The position numbers were made by a program, and so were the translations under genes. A model generated the notes under the pieces. The model saw only the letters and a list, made by a program, of their open reading frames with translations, had not been told where the DNA came from and did not search any database. A stretch of 36,362 nt of DNA. Origin: JBGTCY01 sp041748615 (GTDB taxonomy: Bacteria > Bacteroidota > Bacteroidia > Chitinophagales > CAIOSU01). Below, piece after piece: positions 17,412 through 25,077 of the stretch. Where the stretch lies: the NCBI GenBank assembly GCA_041748615.1, contig JBGTCY010000059.1, positions 1 to 36,362 on the forward strand, read 5' to 3'. Numbering within the stretch: the first letter of the stretch is position 1; the number at the start of each line of letters is the position of its first letter.

Positions 17412-17463
17412 AAATTACATTTTACACGAGTCAATTCAAATGAGATAATTTTTAGAATTGCCC
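17400..17463. promoter_or_regulatory. 18-bp hairpin between divergent aroB and panB
   Basis: GGGCAGTTCTAAAAATTA (17400-17417) and TAATTTTTAGAATTGCCC (17446-17463) pair over 18 bp with a single G-T type mismatch and a 28-base loop. It sits between the start codons of divergent genes, so it is not placed to terminate either. A regulator site shared by both promoters, or a small mobile-element remnant, are the two readings. Confidence 0.6.
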
Positions 17464-17492
17464 GAAATGAATATTTTTCCCGCGAGCTGTGA

Positions 17493-17521
17493 TTGATTTA
17501 CGTACATTCTGTCTAATTTCA
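17493..17521 (+). promoter_or_regulatory. Candidate promoter of panB
   Basis: TTG (17493-17495) and TAATTTCA (17514-17521) are 18 bases apart, two mismatches from TAnnTTTG. TCCGCG then leads straight into the ATG at 17528, the same box-to-start layout as accC and the BatA-like gene. Confidence 0.4.
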
Positions 17522-17527
17522 TCCGCG

Positions 17528-18358
17528 ATGGCAAAGAAAACAATCCTTTCGGGCAAACAGGTAAAACGGATTACCACGCATGTTTTACATTCGATGAAAG
17601 AATCCGGTGAAAAAATTTCCATGCTCACCGCGTATGACTTTTCATTGGCGCGCATCGTGGATGATGCAGGCGTAGATGTAATCTTAGTGGGCGACTCCGC
17701 GTCTAACGTGATGGCTGGCCATGAAACCACACTTCCGGTCACGCTTGACCAGATGATTTATCATGCGTCAGCGGTTGTACGGGCTGTGAAGCGAGCATTG
17801 GTGGTGGTTGATTTGCCATTCGGTTCTTACCAGGGCAACTCACGTCAGGCATTGGAATCATCCATCCGCATCATGAAGGAATCTGGCGCTCACGCGGTGA
17901 AACTCGAAGGAGGACGCGAAGTGCAGGAATCCGTCATCAGGATTTTATCCGCTGGAATTCCCGTGATGGGACATTTGGGACTAACTCCGCAATCCATTTA
18001 TAAATTCGGAACATATACCGTTCGGGCAAAAGAAAAAGAAGAAGCCGAGCGCGTATTTCAGGACGCAATCCTGTTGGAAAAAATCGGCTGCTTTGGTTTG
18101 GTGTTGGAAAAAATTCCCGCTGCGCTGGCTAAAAGAGTGGCTAAAAAAGTAAAAATTCCCGTGATTGGAATCGGTGCGGGCAATGGCGTTGACGGACAAG
18201 TTTTGGTATTGCACGACATGCTCGGCATCACCAAAGAATTTCAACCGCGTTTCCTGAGACGTTATCTCAATTTGTATGATGAGATTAAAAAAGCTGTGGG
18301 AAAATATGTAGGCGATGTGAAGAGTTCAGACTTTCCGAATGAATCGGAACAGTATTGA
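17528..18358 (+). CDS. panB: 3-methyl-2-oxobutanoate hydroxymethyltransferase
   Basis: 276 residues from the ATG at 17528. It transfers a hydroxymethyl group from methylene-tetrahydrofolate to alpha-ketoisovalerate, the first committed step to pantothenate and CoA. Seen: ISMLTAYDFSLARI, the metal and substrate site VGDSASNVMAGHETTLPV, VVDLPFGSY, KLEGG, PVMGHLGLTPQS and GIGAGNGVDGQVLVLHDMLG. An in-frame start at 17489 would add 13 residues not found in the family and would lie upstream of the likely promoter box, so it is rejected. Length matches the family (about 270). No panC or panD is in the window; aroB on the opposite strand is unrelated in pathway. Confidence 0.94.
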   Translation: MAKKTILSGKQVKRITTHVLHSMKESGEKISMLTAYDFSLARIVDDAGVDVILVGDSASNVMAGHETTLPVTLDQMIYHASAVVRAVKRALVVVDLPFGSYQGNSRQALESSIRIMKESGAHAVKLEGGREVQESVIRILSAGIPVMGHLGLTPQSIYKFGTYTVRAKEKEEAERVFQDAILLEKIGCFGLVLEKIPAALAKRVAKKVKIPVIGIGAGNGVDGQVLVLHDMLGITKEFQPRFLRRYLNLYDEIKKAVGKYVGDVKSSDFPNESEQY

Positions 18359-18412
18359 TTCAGTCACATTGAAACCATCTTTATTCGCGTTTCCAAAAAA
18401 ACTTCCGAGGTT

Positions 18413-18437
18413 TCTAAAATCTAAAGTCTAATATCTG
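18413..18437 (-). repeat. Dispersed repeat, TTTAGATTTTAGA type, copy 2
   Basis: Reverse complement of 5238-5262 with one mismatch in 25 bases. It lies in the 125-base gap between convergent panB and tonB, where no clear terminator is seen. Confidence 0.5.
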
Positions 18438-18483
18438 CAAATGCAACTTCAAATTGCTGATGTTATTCTGAAAACTTCATTTT

Positions 18484-19377
18484 TTACCTCGCCTTAAAAG
18501 TAAATGTGATTGAGCCAAACTGCTCCTCGGGAGCATTGGGACTGGAACTGAATTTTGCTTCCCTTGCCGCTTTTTCAGCCATTGCAATCAATGAAGGGTC
18601 TGAGGTGGTAGAACCTTTCACGGTATATTTTGCAAAAACGACTTGTCCGTTGCGGTCAACTTTAATGCTCACGACAATTTTACCGGTTTCATTATCTTTT
18701 GCCTTAATGGGTGGAATCGCCACCAAACTTCTTCCGGTGAGGTCATAACCGACTCCGATGTTTCCCAATCCGTAATTGTCGCCCTCATAGTTTTTTGAAG
18801 ATGGGTCGCCACCCGGGTCGCCCTGGTCGCCCGGTGTGTAAGTTTTTCCTTCGTTTGACGGACTGTTCTCATCAGATTTTTGACCGGTATAAAGGCTTTT
18901 CGGGTCCACCTTTGGTTCTTCTTTCACCGGTTCCTTCACCGGCTCTTTCACGGTTTCCTTTTTTGGTTCTTCCTTCACCGGCTCCTTTTTCACTTCTTCT
19001 TTTTTCTTCTCCGGTTCTTTCTTTGGTTCTTCTTTCACTTCTTTTGTTTCCGGAATGGCAAACGCCTCTTCCATATCCTGCGTCATAATTTCATCGGGCG
19101 CTTCCTGGGTTTCCACAACGGGCATTGGTTCCGACTCCTGAACGGGAGTGATTTCTTTTGGTTCTTCTTCAATTTTGGAAGGAGTGTCGCCCATTCCGGT
19201 TTCCATGGTTCCAAAGTTGATGAGGATACCTTCCACCGGTGGCGGAAAAGCGGAACGTAATCCCCAAAACAAAAAAATCAGCAGCACGATGGCGTGAACT
19301 ACGGAAGTAGTAATCAAACCATTGCGTTTGTTTTTCTTCTCGCTTGCGCTGCCGTTATTTTGAATGAGGTCTTTCAT
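18484..19377 (-). CDS. TonB-like energy transducer
   Basis: 297-residue envelope protein. One membrane helix near the N-terminus (about 22-42, GLITTSVVHAIVLLIFLFWG) anchors it in the inner membrane. A long Glu/Lys/Pro-rich stretch (about 60-165, repeats of KEEPKKEP and VKEPVKEP) would span the periplasm. The C-terminal about 75 residues (GKIVVSIKVDRNGQVV...ITFTFKAR) resemble the TonB C-terminal fold that contacts outer-membrane receptors, although the sequence similarity is loose. It is third in an ExbB-ExbD-TonB operon, overlapping the ExbD stop by 4 bases. The antisense of its repeats yields long spurious Phe/Leu-rich reading frames. Confidence 0.8.
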   Translation of the reverse strand: MKDLIQNNGSASEKKNKRNGLITTSVVHAIVLLIFLFWGLRSAFPPPVEGILINFGTMETGMGDTPSKIEEEPKEITPVQESEPMPVVETQEAPDEIMTQDMEEAFAIPETKEVKEEPKKEPEKKKEEVKKEPVKEEPKKETVKEPVKEPVKEEPKVDPKSLYTGQKSDENSPSNEGKTYTPGDQGDPGGDPSSKNYEGDNYGLGNIGVGYDLTGRSLVAIPPIKAKDNETGKIVVSIKVDRNGQVVFAKYTVKGSTTSDPSLIAMAEKAAREAKFSSSPNAPEEQFGSITFTFKAR

Positions 19378-19769
19378 TTCGGTGGTTGTGTGGCAAGAAT
19401 CATGCTGACTTTTAACTCATATCCGATATTCATCACCTGCACGACATTTTCAATCGGCACTGATTTTTCAGCATTCAAAACAATAGTTGGTTCAGTGATG
19501 CCGCTCATTGCATCCCGCAATGCGCCTTTCATTTCCACGAGACTCACTTTCTTGCGGTCAACAAAATATTCCAAATCTTTACTGATAGAAACGGAAATGC
19601 TCTGCTTGTCGGCAGTTTTTATGGTTGAGGTCGGTAAAATCAACTTCATGGCATTCACACTCACTAAGGTGGAGGTGAGCATAAAAAAAATCAGCAACAG
19701 GAAGATAATGTCGGTCAGTGACGACATGTTAAAATTTGCTTCTGATTTATTTCTTGACTTGATATTCAT
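19374..19769 (-). CDS. ExbD/TolR family biopolymer transport protein
   Basis: 131-residue single-span membrane protein. The helix LTDIIFLLLIFFMLTSTLV (about 17-36) carries the conserved membrane Asp (D19) that takes part in proton movement, and NFNMSSLTDII precedes it as in the family. The periplasmic part has the KSISVSIS/VPIENVVQVMNIG pattern of ExbD. It would form the motor complex with the upstream ExbB homologue and energise the TonB-like protein downstream. Coupled at both ends by 4-base ATGA overlaps. Confidence 0.9.
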   Translation of the reverse strand: MNIKSRNKSEANFNMSSLTDIIFLLLIFFMLTSTLVSVNAMKLILPTSTIKTADKQSISVSISKDLEYFVDRKKVSLVEMKGALRDAMSGITEPTIVLNAEKSVPIENVVQVMNIGYELKVSMILATQPPK

Positions 19770-20443
19770 GAGGCAGGTTCTTGTAAAAGGTCAATAAATT
19801 CAATCGAGTTGGCTTCCATTTTATTCACCGCGATAGAGACCATGTTCACCAGCCAGTTGTATGCCACGAAAGCAAAAATTCCGACAACCAATCCGGCAAC
19901 GGTTGTAATCAACGCTTCATAAATCCCTCCGGCAAGCAAATCAACGGATATGTTATTCCCGGCATTTGCCATGTTGTAAAAAGCGCGCACCATCCCGCTC
20001 ACCGTTCCCAGAAAGCCCAGCATCGGAGCAGCGCCAGAGATAGTCGCAAGAATCGGAAGCCCTTTTTCGAGTTTGAACAATTCTAATTTTCCGACATTCT
20101 CAATCGCCACTTCGATGTCACGCAACGGTTTACCAATCCTGTCTATGCCTTTTTCAATCATCTTGGCAATTGGCGATTCGCTGTGCTGGCACAATGCTCT
20201 TGCTGCAGCGATGTTGCCGTTCATCACATAATCTTTGATGCTCGGCATAAAATCATCATCAATTTTTGATGCTTTACGGATGGTGAGATAGCGTTCAACA
20301 AAAATGTAAACGCCAAGAATGGATAATATGGCAATCGGAACTAAAACGAAGCCGCCTTTTAGCAATAATTCCAGCATGGAAGTGGTTTCCACCATTGTGC
20401 CGTCAGCAAGCGTATCAATTTTTGTAAGCAGGATAAGGTTCAT
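19766..20443 (-). CDS. ExbB/TolQ/MotA proton-channel family protein
   Basis: 225 residues with three membrane helices (about 28-50, 125-150 and 168-195). It shows the family signatures GGFVLVPIAILSILGVYIFVERYL cut short here, LPILATISGAAPMLGFLGTVSGM and EALITTVAGLVVGIFAFVAYN, with the conserved Thr and Gly residues lining the proton path. The first gene of the ExbB-ExbD-TonB operon. Upstream on the minus strand TTTG is followed after 17 bases by TAAATCTT, a weak -7 box. The operon probably powers TonB-dependent uptake at the outer membrane or Tol-like envelope maintenance; the TonB-like third gene favours the first. Confidence 0.92.
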   Translation of the reverse strand: MNLILLTKIDTLADGTMVETTSMLELLLKGGFVLVPIAILSILGVYIFVERYLTIRKASKIDDDFMPSIKDYVMNGNIAAARALCQHSESPIAKMIEKGIDRIGKPLRDIEVAIENVGKLELFKLEKGLPILATISGAAPMLGFLGTVSGMVRAFYNMANAGNNISVDLLAGGIYEALITTVAGLVVGIFAFVAYNWLVNMVSIAVNKMEANSIEFIDLLQEPAS

Positions 20444-20778
20444 AGAGTTTTTAAGATTTAAACCCGATTCAGGTTTTCAAACCAGAAATTGAGCAGTTGA
20501 ATAACCCGCTAAAATTAGCTGATAAACATCCCGCGCATTTTGGAAGTAATTAACGGAGGCTCCGCTTTGTTTATTGGAATAGACAGAAAGTATATTTTTA
20601 TTGCAACTTCATTGTCATGGTAATTCCCGAAAATCGGGAAACCATGAGGGTTGGCATCGCTCCCTTCGACTCCGCTCAGGCTGACCCACGCGCACCATAA
20701 ATAATGATACACTCTGACCTACACCCTTCCTTTACTTCAAATTCAACCAACCGATAAACCGCTTATTTTTGTCCGCTC
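20444..20778. other. 335-base gap with hairpin repeats between divergent exbB-like gene and accC
   Basis: No gene is supported. ATGGTAATTCCCGA (20618-20631) pairs with TCGGGAAACCAT (20635-20646) apart from a two-base bulge. Next to it, GGGTTGGC...GCTGACCC (about 20649-20688) encloses the motif CCTTCGACTCCGCTCAG, a word frequently seen in intergenic DNA of many bacterial assemblies. The accC -7 box lies at the right end and a weak exbB-like promoter at the left end. Confidence 0.55.
20764..20771 (+). promoter_or_regulatory. accC: -7 box of accC
   Basis: TATTTTTG is a perfect TAnnTTTG match. Only seven bases (TCCGCTC) separate it from the ATG at 20779, leaving no room for a ribosome-binding site. 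No good TTTG is found at the -33 distance. Confidence 0.5.
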
Positions 20779-22284
20779 ATGGGGAAAATCAAAAAAATAT
20801 TAGTTGCCAATCGCGGAGAAATCGCCTTACGGATTATGCGTTCGGCTAAAGAAATGGGGATTCAGACGGTAGCGGTTTTTTCGGACGCTGACAGGACGAT
20901 GCCATTTGTGCGCTATGCTGATGAAGCGGTAGCAATAGGCGCTGCGCCATCTTCAGCTTCTTATCTTGTGATGGAAAAAATAATTGCCGCTGCCAAACAA
21001 ACCGGAGCGGATGCCATTCATCCGGGATATGGTTTTTTGTCGGAACGGGAATCATTTGCCGAACAGGTTAAAAAATCCGGCTTGACTTTTATTGGTCCGG
21101 GCGCTGCTGCCATCAAAATACTGGGAAATAAAATTGCCGCGAAAGAAACCGCTAAAAAACTCAAAGTGCCTTTAGTGCCCGGGACGGAACATGCCATTTC
21201 TGACATGAGTGAAGCGGAAATCGAAGCAACCCGCATCGGTTTTCCGGTGCTGTTGAAAGCCGCTGCTGGCGGTGGCGGGAAAGGAATGCGCATCGTGGAG
21301 AAAAAAGAAGAGTTGGCAACACAGTTTGAACGCGCCACCAGCGAAGCGCTTTCCGCTTTCGGTGACGGCTCGGTGTTTATTGAAAAATATATTGCTTCAC
21401 CCCGCCACATTGAAATCCAGGTGTTGGCGGATACGCATGGCAACTCTGTCTATCTTTTTGAGCGCGAATGTTCGATTCAACGCAGGCATCAAAAACTGAT
21501 TGAAGAAGCTCCTTCACCGGTGATGACGGAATCACTGCGAAAAAAAATGGGTGAAAGCGCGGTTGCGCTTGCGAAAGCGAGCGGGTACGTTAATGCCGGT
21601 ACCGTAGAATTTTTGGTGGATGAAAAAATGAATTATTATTTCTTGGAAATGAATACCCGCCTGCAGGTGGAACATCCGGTGACTGAATTGATAACGGGTA
21701 TTGATATCGTGAAAGAACAAATCAAAATCGCGCAGGGCGAAAAATTATCTTTCACCCAGAATGATTTGCAAATAAATGGTCATGCGATAGAATTGCGGGT
21801 GAATGCCGAAGACCCTTATGAGCAATTTTTACCCAATGTCGGCAAACTTTCGGTTTACCGCAAACCATCAGGACCGGGCGTTCGCGTGGATGACGGCTAT
21901 GAGGAAGGCATGGAAATCCCGATTTACTATGACCCGATGATTTCAAAATTGATTACCTACGGACAAAACCGCGATGAAGCGATTTCCCGCATGGAAAGGG
22001 CGATTGCTGAATATCAAATCACCGGAGTGAAAAGTACGTTGGAATTTGGAAAATGGGTGATGGGGCATGAGCAATTTCGGAATGGAGAAACCAACACCAA
22101 ATTTATTGAGCAGTATTTTTCACCGGAACATTTATCAATCCCAAGCGATGATGAAATGGAAGCGGCTGCTATCGTAGCGGCAATGATTGTGGCAAATGGC
22201 AAAAAAAATCATGTAAACAACAATGAACAACCCGCCACCACCTCATCACGCTGGAAAAAAAACCGATTGAACATTGAGCTTTAA
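20779..22284 (+). CDS. accC: Biotin carboxylase subunit of acetyl-/propionyl-CoA carboxylase
   Basis: 501-residue ATP-grasp enzyme that carboxylates the biotin of a carrier protein. Order: KILVANRGEIALRI (N-terminal domain), HPGYGFLSE, the glycine-rich ATP loop KAAAGGGGKGMR, ERECSIQRRHQKLIEEAPSP, the metal/catalytic EMNTRLQVEHPVTE and the C-terminal domain with ITGVKSTLEF. Bacterial AccC is about 450 residues; the extra tail (about 455-501) is as in Bacteroidota and propionyl-CoA carboxylase type proteins. No biotin carrier or carboxyltransferase gene is in the window, so the acyl-CoA substrate is open. Its 3' end overlaps the methyltransferase start by 11 bases. Confidence 0.92.
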   Translation: MGKIKKILVANRGEIALRIMRSAKEMGIQTVAVFSDADRTMPFVRYADEAVAIGAAPSSASYLVMEKIIAAAKQTGADAIHPGYGFLSERESFAEQVKKSGLTFIGPGAAAIKILGNKIAAKETAKKLKVPLVPGTEHAISDMSEAEIEATRIGFPVLLKAAAGGGGKGMRIVEKKEELATQFERATSEALSAFGDGSVFIEKYIASPRHIEIQVLADTHGNSVYLFERECSIQRRHQKLIEEAPSPVMTESLRKKMGESAVALAKASGYVNAGTVEFLVDEKMNYYFLEMNTRLQVEHPVTELITGIDIVKEQIKIAQGEKLSFTQNDLQINGHAIELRVNAEDPYEQFLPNVGKLSVYRKPSGPGVRVDDGYEEGMEIPIYYDPMISKLITYGQNRDEAISRMERAIAEYQITGVKSTLEFGKWVMGHEQFRNGETNTKFIEQYFSPEHLSIPSDDEMEAAAIVAAMIVANGKKNHVNNNEQPATTSSRWKKNRLNIEL

Positions 22285-23023
22285 AGACCATTTCTCCTCC
22301 CAGTCGGCTGATTATGCCAGGTTCAGACCACGCTATCCGCAAGCGCTTTATGAGTTCATTTTTTCTCATGTAAAAAATAAAGAACTTGCCTGGGATGTGG
22401 CGACAGGCAATGGACAAGTCGCGATTGCTTTAGCCGAACAATTTGAAAAAGTCATCGCAACTGATGCCAGCGAAAATCAACTTTCACATGCCGAACAAAA
22501 CCCTAAAGTGTCTTATGCAGTCAGCGCTGCTGAAAATTCAGGCTTACCCGACAAGAGCGTTGACCTCATCACAGTTGGTCAGGCTTTGCATTGGTTTGAT
22601 TTTGAAAAGTTTTTTAAAGAAGCGAATCGTGTTGCCAAAAACGGTTGCTTCTTTGCCGCCTGGGGCTACCGCATTCAGGAAATCAACCCGCGCGTGGATG
22701 TGATTACCAAAAAGTTTGATGAAGAATTGGTCGGCAAGTATTGGCCCACCGAAAGAGGGTTTGTGGATACCGCTTACAACACGATTCCGTTTCCGTTTGA
22801 GTTGATTGAAACACCTGCTTTTCATTTGCAGTGGCGCTGGAATCTGAATGAATTGATGGGATATCTCTACACGTGGTCGAGCACTCAGCGTTACATCAAA
22901 GACAAAGGACATAATCCGTTAGAATTGATTGAAGCTGACCTTGCGAAAGCCTGGGGTAATCCTGAAGAGGAAAAAGAAATTTTTTGGCCCGTATTTATGA
23001 AAGCCGGTTATTTGTCTGTATAA
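22274..23023 (+). CDS. Class I SAM-dependent methyltransferase, TTG start
   Basis: 249-residue methyltransferase of the UbiE/YcgJ-like type 11 group. It begins MSFKDHFSSQSADYARFRPRYP, the start typical of this subfamily. The SAM-binding motif I is WDVATGNGQVAIALA (about 37-51), the acidic residue after strand 2 is in VIATDAS, and motif IV lies in VDLITVGQALHWFD. The substrate is unknown. The start is a TTG at 22274: an in-frame TGA lies two codons upstream and the family homology begins exactly there, so no ATG is available. It overlaps accC by 11 bases in another frame, which implies translational coupling. Confidence 0.85.
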   Translation: MSFKDHFSSQSADYARFRPRYPQALYEFIFSHVKNKELAWDVATGNGQVAIALAEQFEKVIATDASENQLSHAEQNPKVSYAVSAAENSGLPDKSVDLITVGQALHWFDFEKFFKEANRVAKNGCFFAAWGYRIQEINPRVDVITKKFDEELVGKYWPTERGFVDTAYNTIPFPFELIETPAFHLQWRWNLNELMGYLYTWSSTQRYIKDKGHNPLELIEADLAKAWGNPEEEKEIFWPVFMKAGYLSV

Positions 23024-23090
23024 ATTCTTTGGGAAGAATTTGAATGAAATGAATAAAAATATTAGCGGAACCTTCCCTGAAATTTCCTGC

Positions 23091-23098
23091 TAACTTTA
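23091..23098 (+). promoter_or_regulatory. Candidate -7 box of the ebo operon
   Basis: TAACTTTA (one mismatch from TAnnTTTG) followed by TCCGCGTT and the ATG at 23107. No convincing -33 element is seen. The spacing resembles that of panB and accC. Confidence 0.35.
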
Positions 23099-23106
23099 TC
23101 CGCGTT

Positions 23107-24012
23107 ATGCAGCAAAACGCTACCATCGAATTGAAGAAATATTTATTCAATATACTTCAACTTAACTCCTCAGAAAATTCAAATAATTGGTTGAAAGAAA
23201 AACTCACTAAGCTGCAAGCCGGTTTTTCAGAAAAAGATTTTTATCTCACGTTCAGTCTGCTGCCACGTTTTTTCGGAAAAGAAAAAGTACAATGGACAGT
23301 TGAGCAAATTCAACAAGCTGAACAACTGCGCAAAGGTTTTTACCCGGAGCATTTTTCCTTAGTGCAATTGGCGAGGATTTATTGGGTATTGCAAATTCCA
23401 GCTGATGATGCGGAGCGCTATTTAAAAATTTTAAACAATCTTTTTACAACCGGTGAGATACAGGAGTTGGTGGCGTTGTATTCAGCCTTGCCGCTGTTGC
23501 CGCATCCCGAATTGTTGAAATCGCAGGCGGCTGAAGGCGTCCGCACGAACATGACGGTAGTCTATGATGCTGTTGCGTTGCATAATCCTTATCCTTCTGA
23601 ATATCTTGACGATGATGCATGGAACCAACTTGTGCTGAAAGCGGTGTTCATCGAGCGACCGCTTGCCAATATTTACGGACTTGACCAACGCACCAACCCG
23701 CAGCTTGCCCGCATGTTGTCCGACTACGCGCATGAACGGTGGGCGGCATCCCGTTATGTGACGCCCGAGTTGTGGCGACCGGTAGCCCCATATATAAATA
23801 CCTATTACCTAAATGATTTCGAGCGGTTGCTCGATAAAAGCAATGAGTTAGACAAACAAGCTGCTGCGCTTGCCCTCTCGCATTGCGATTTTCCCGATGG
23901 CAAAAAATTGCTTTCTAACTTTCCGGAACTGTTGAAGGGTTTGGAAGAAAAATCATTTAGCTGGAAATCGGTTTCGGAAAAGTGGTTTGAAATTAAAAAC
24001 GCTACTGTATAA
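23107..24012 (+). CDS. eboA: EboA domain protein
   Basis: 301-residue mostly helical soluble protein recognised as EboA by its overall pattern and by its place as the first gene of an ebo cluster. Seen: FYLTFSLLPRFFGK, FSLVQLARIYWVLQIP, YSALPLLPHPELL, AEGVRTNMTVVYDAVALHNPYP, WNQLVLKAVFIERPLANIYGLDQR and DYAHERWAASRYVTPELW. No signal peptide, no catalytic motif; the function is unknown. Ebo clusters are linked in cyanobacteria to moving a scytonemin precursor to the periplasm. EboB starts 25 bases after its stop. Confidence 0.88.
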   Translation: MQQNATIELKKYLFNILQLNSSENSNNWLKEKLTKLQAGFSEKDFYLTFSLLPRFFGKEKVQWTVEQIQQAEQLRKGFYPEHFSLVQLARIYWVLQIPADDAERYLKILNNLFTTGEIQELVALYSALPLLPHPELLKSQAAEGVRTNMTVVYDAVALHNPYPSEYLDDDAWNQLVLKAVFIERPLANIYGLDQRTNPQLARMLSDYAHERWAASRYVTPELWRPVAPYINTYYLNDFERLLDKSNELDKQAAALALSHCDFPDGKKLLSNFPELLKGLEEKSFSWKSVSEKWFEIKNATV

Positions 24013-24037
24013 ATCTAACCTCTCAAATCTTATATCA

Positions 24038-24958
24038 ATGTCAGACACCCAACTCCTCCTCATTGACCCGCATATCCACATGGTATCCCGCACTACGGAC
24101 GATTACGAGGCGATGGCTGCTGCCGGTGTGGTGGCGGTCATCGAGCCTTCATTCTGGCAGGGACAACCGCGCACCGAAGTCGGCACCTACAAAGATTATT
24201 TCAGCTCGCTGATTGGGTTTGAACGGTTTCGTGCCGCGCAGTTCGGCATCAAGCACTACTGCACGATTGGACTAAACTCCAAGGAAGCAAACAACGAAGC
24301 GCTTGCCGAACAAGTGATGGAGTTGCTGCCGTTATTCGCCACGAAAGAAGGCGTAGTCGGCATCGGTGAAATCGGTTTTGATGACCAGACCAAAGCGGAG
24401 GATAAATATTTCCGCCAGCAGTTGGAATTGGCGAAAGAACTGAACCTGCCCGTACAAATCCACACGCCCCACCGCGACAAAAAACGCGGCACACAGCGCA
24501 GCATGGACGTGTGCGAGGAACACGGCATCCTGCCTTCGATGGTGATTATTGACCACAATAATGAAGAAACCGTGCAGGAAGTGCTGGACAGGGGCTATTG
24601 GGCAGCCTTCACCATTTACCCGAAAACAAAAATGGGCAACGAGCGCATGGTGGAAGTGGTGAAAAAATTCGGCACCGAACGCATTATCGTGGACAGTTCA
24701 GCCGATTGGGGCGTGAGCGACCCGCTCGCGGTACCCAAGACCGCCCGCCTCATGCTGCAACGCGGCATCAGCCCCGAAGCGGTGAAACTCACCTGCTACC
24801 AAAACGCACTGACGGCTTACGGTCAAAGCGGACAAATGCGCGAAAGCGACTGGCTGCAACCACAGGCGATTGACCAAACTCAACTCTTTTCCGGCAACTC
24901 CGTCTTGCGCGGGCAGACACCGGTGGTGGAAGAGAGGAAGGGGGATGTGATAAAGTAG
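24038..24958 (+). CDS. eboB: EboB, TatD-family metal-dependent hydrolase
   Basis: 306 residues from the ATG at 24038 (MSDTQLLLIDPHIHM); an upstream in-frame start at 23987 would overlap eboA and add residues outside the fold. TatD-like amidohydrolase TIM barrel with the expected metal ligands: HIH near residue 12, the Glu in GIGEIGFDD, His in QIHTPHRDK, His in IIDHNNEE and Asp in VDSSADWG. So it looks catalytically competent, probably as a phosphodiesterase or hydrolase on a small metabolite. In intact clusters eboC follows directly; here a 5-kb helicase gene intervenes. Codon use is GC-rich, in clear contrast to that gene. Confidence 0.87.
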   Translation: MSDTQLLLIDPHIHMVSRTTDDYEAMAAAGVVAVIEPSFWQGQPRTEVGTYKDYFSSLIGFERFRAAQFGIKHYCTIGLNSKEANNEALAEQVMELLPLFATKEGVVGIGEIGFDDQTKAEDKYFRQQLELAKELNLPVQIHTPHRDKKRGTQRSMDVCEEHGILPSMVIIDHNNEETVQEVLDRGYWAAFTIYPKTKMGNERMVEVVKKFGTERIIVDSSADWGVSDPLAVPKTARLMLQRGISPEAVKLTCYQNALTAYGQSGQMRESDWLQPQAIDQTQLFSGNSVLRGQTPVVEERKGDVIK

Positions 24959-25077
24959 TTGAGAAATAATATTATTAGAATTGTCATTTGAAGTGATATA
25001 CAGAAGCTATTTCCACTCCAGTTCACATACAACTTTCTCAATCAATATAGTTTGAAATTTGCTATTGAAGTAAATAC

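Noticed and set aside
18795..19260. Two long plus-strand frames rich in Phe, Leu and Pro that look like membrane proteins
   Set aside because: They are the antisense of the Glu/Lys/Pro repeats of the TonB-like protein, which is part of a coupled ExbB-ExbD operon with clear domains.
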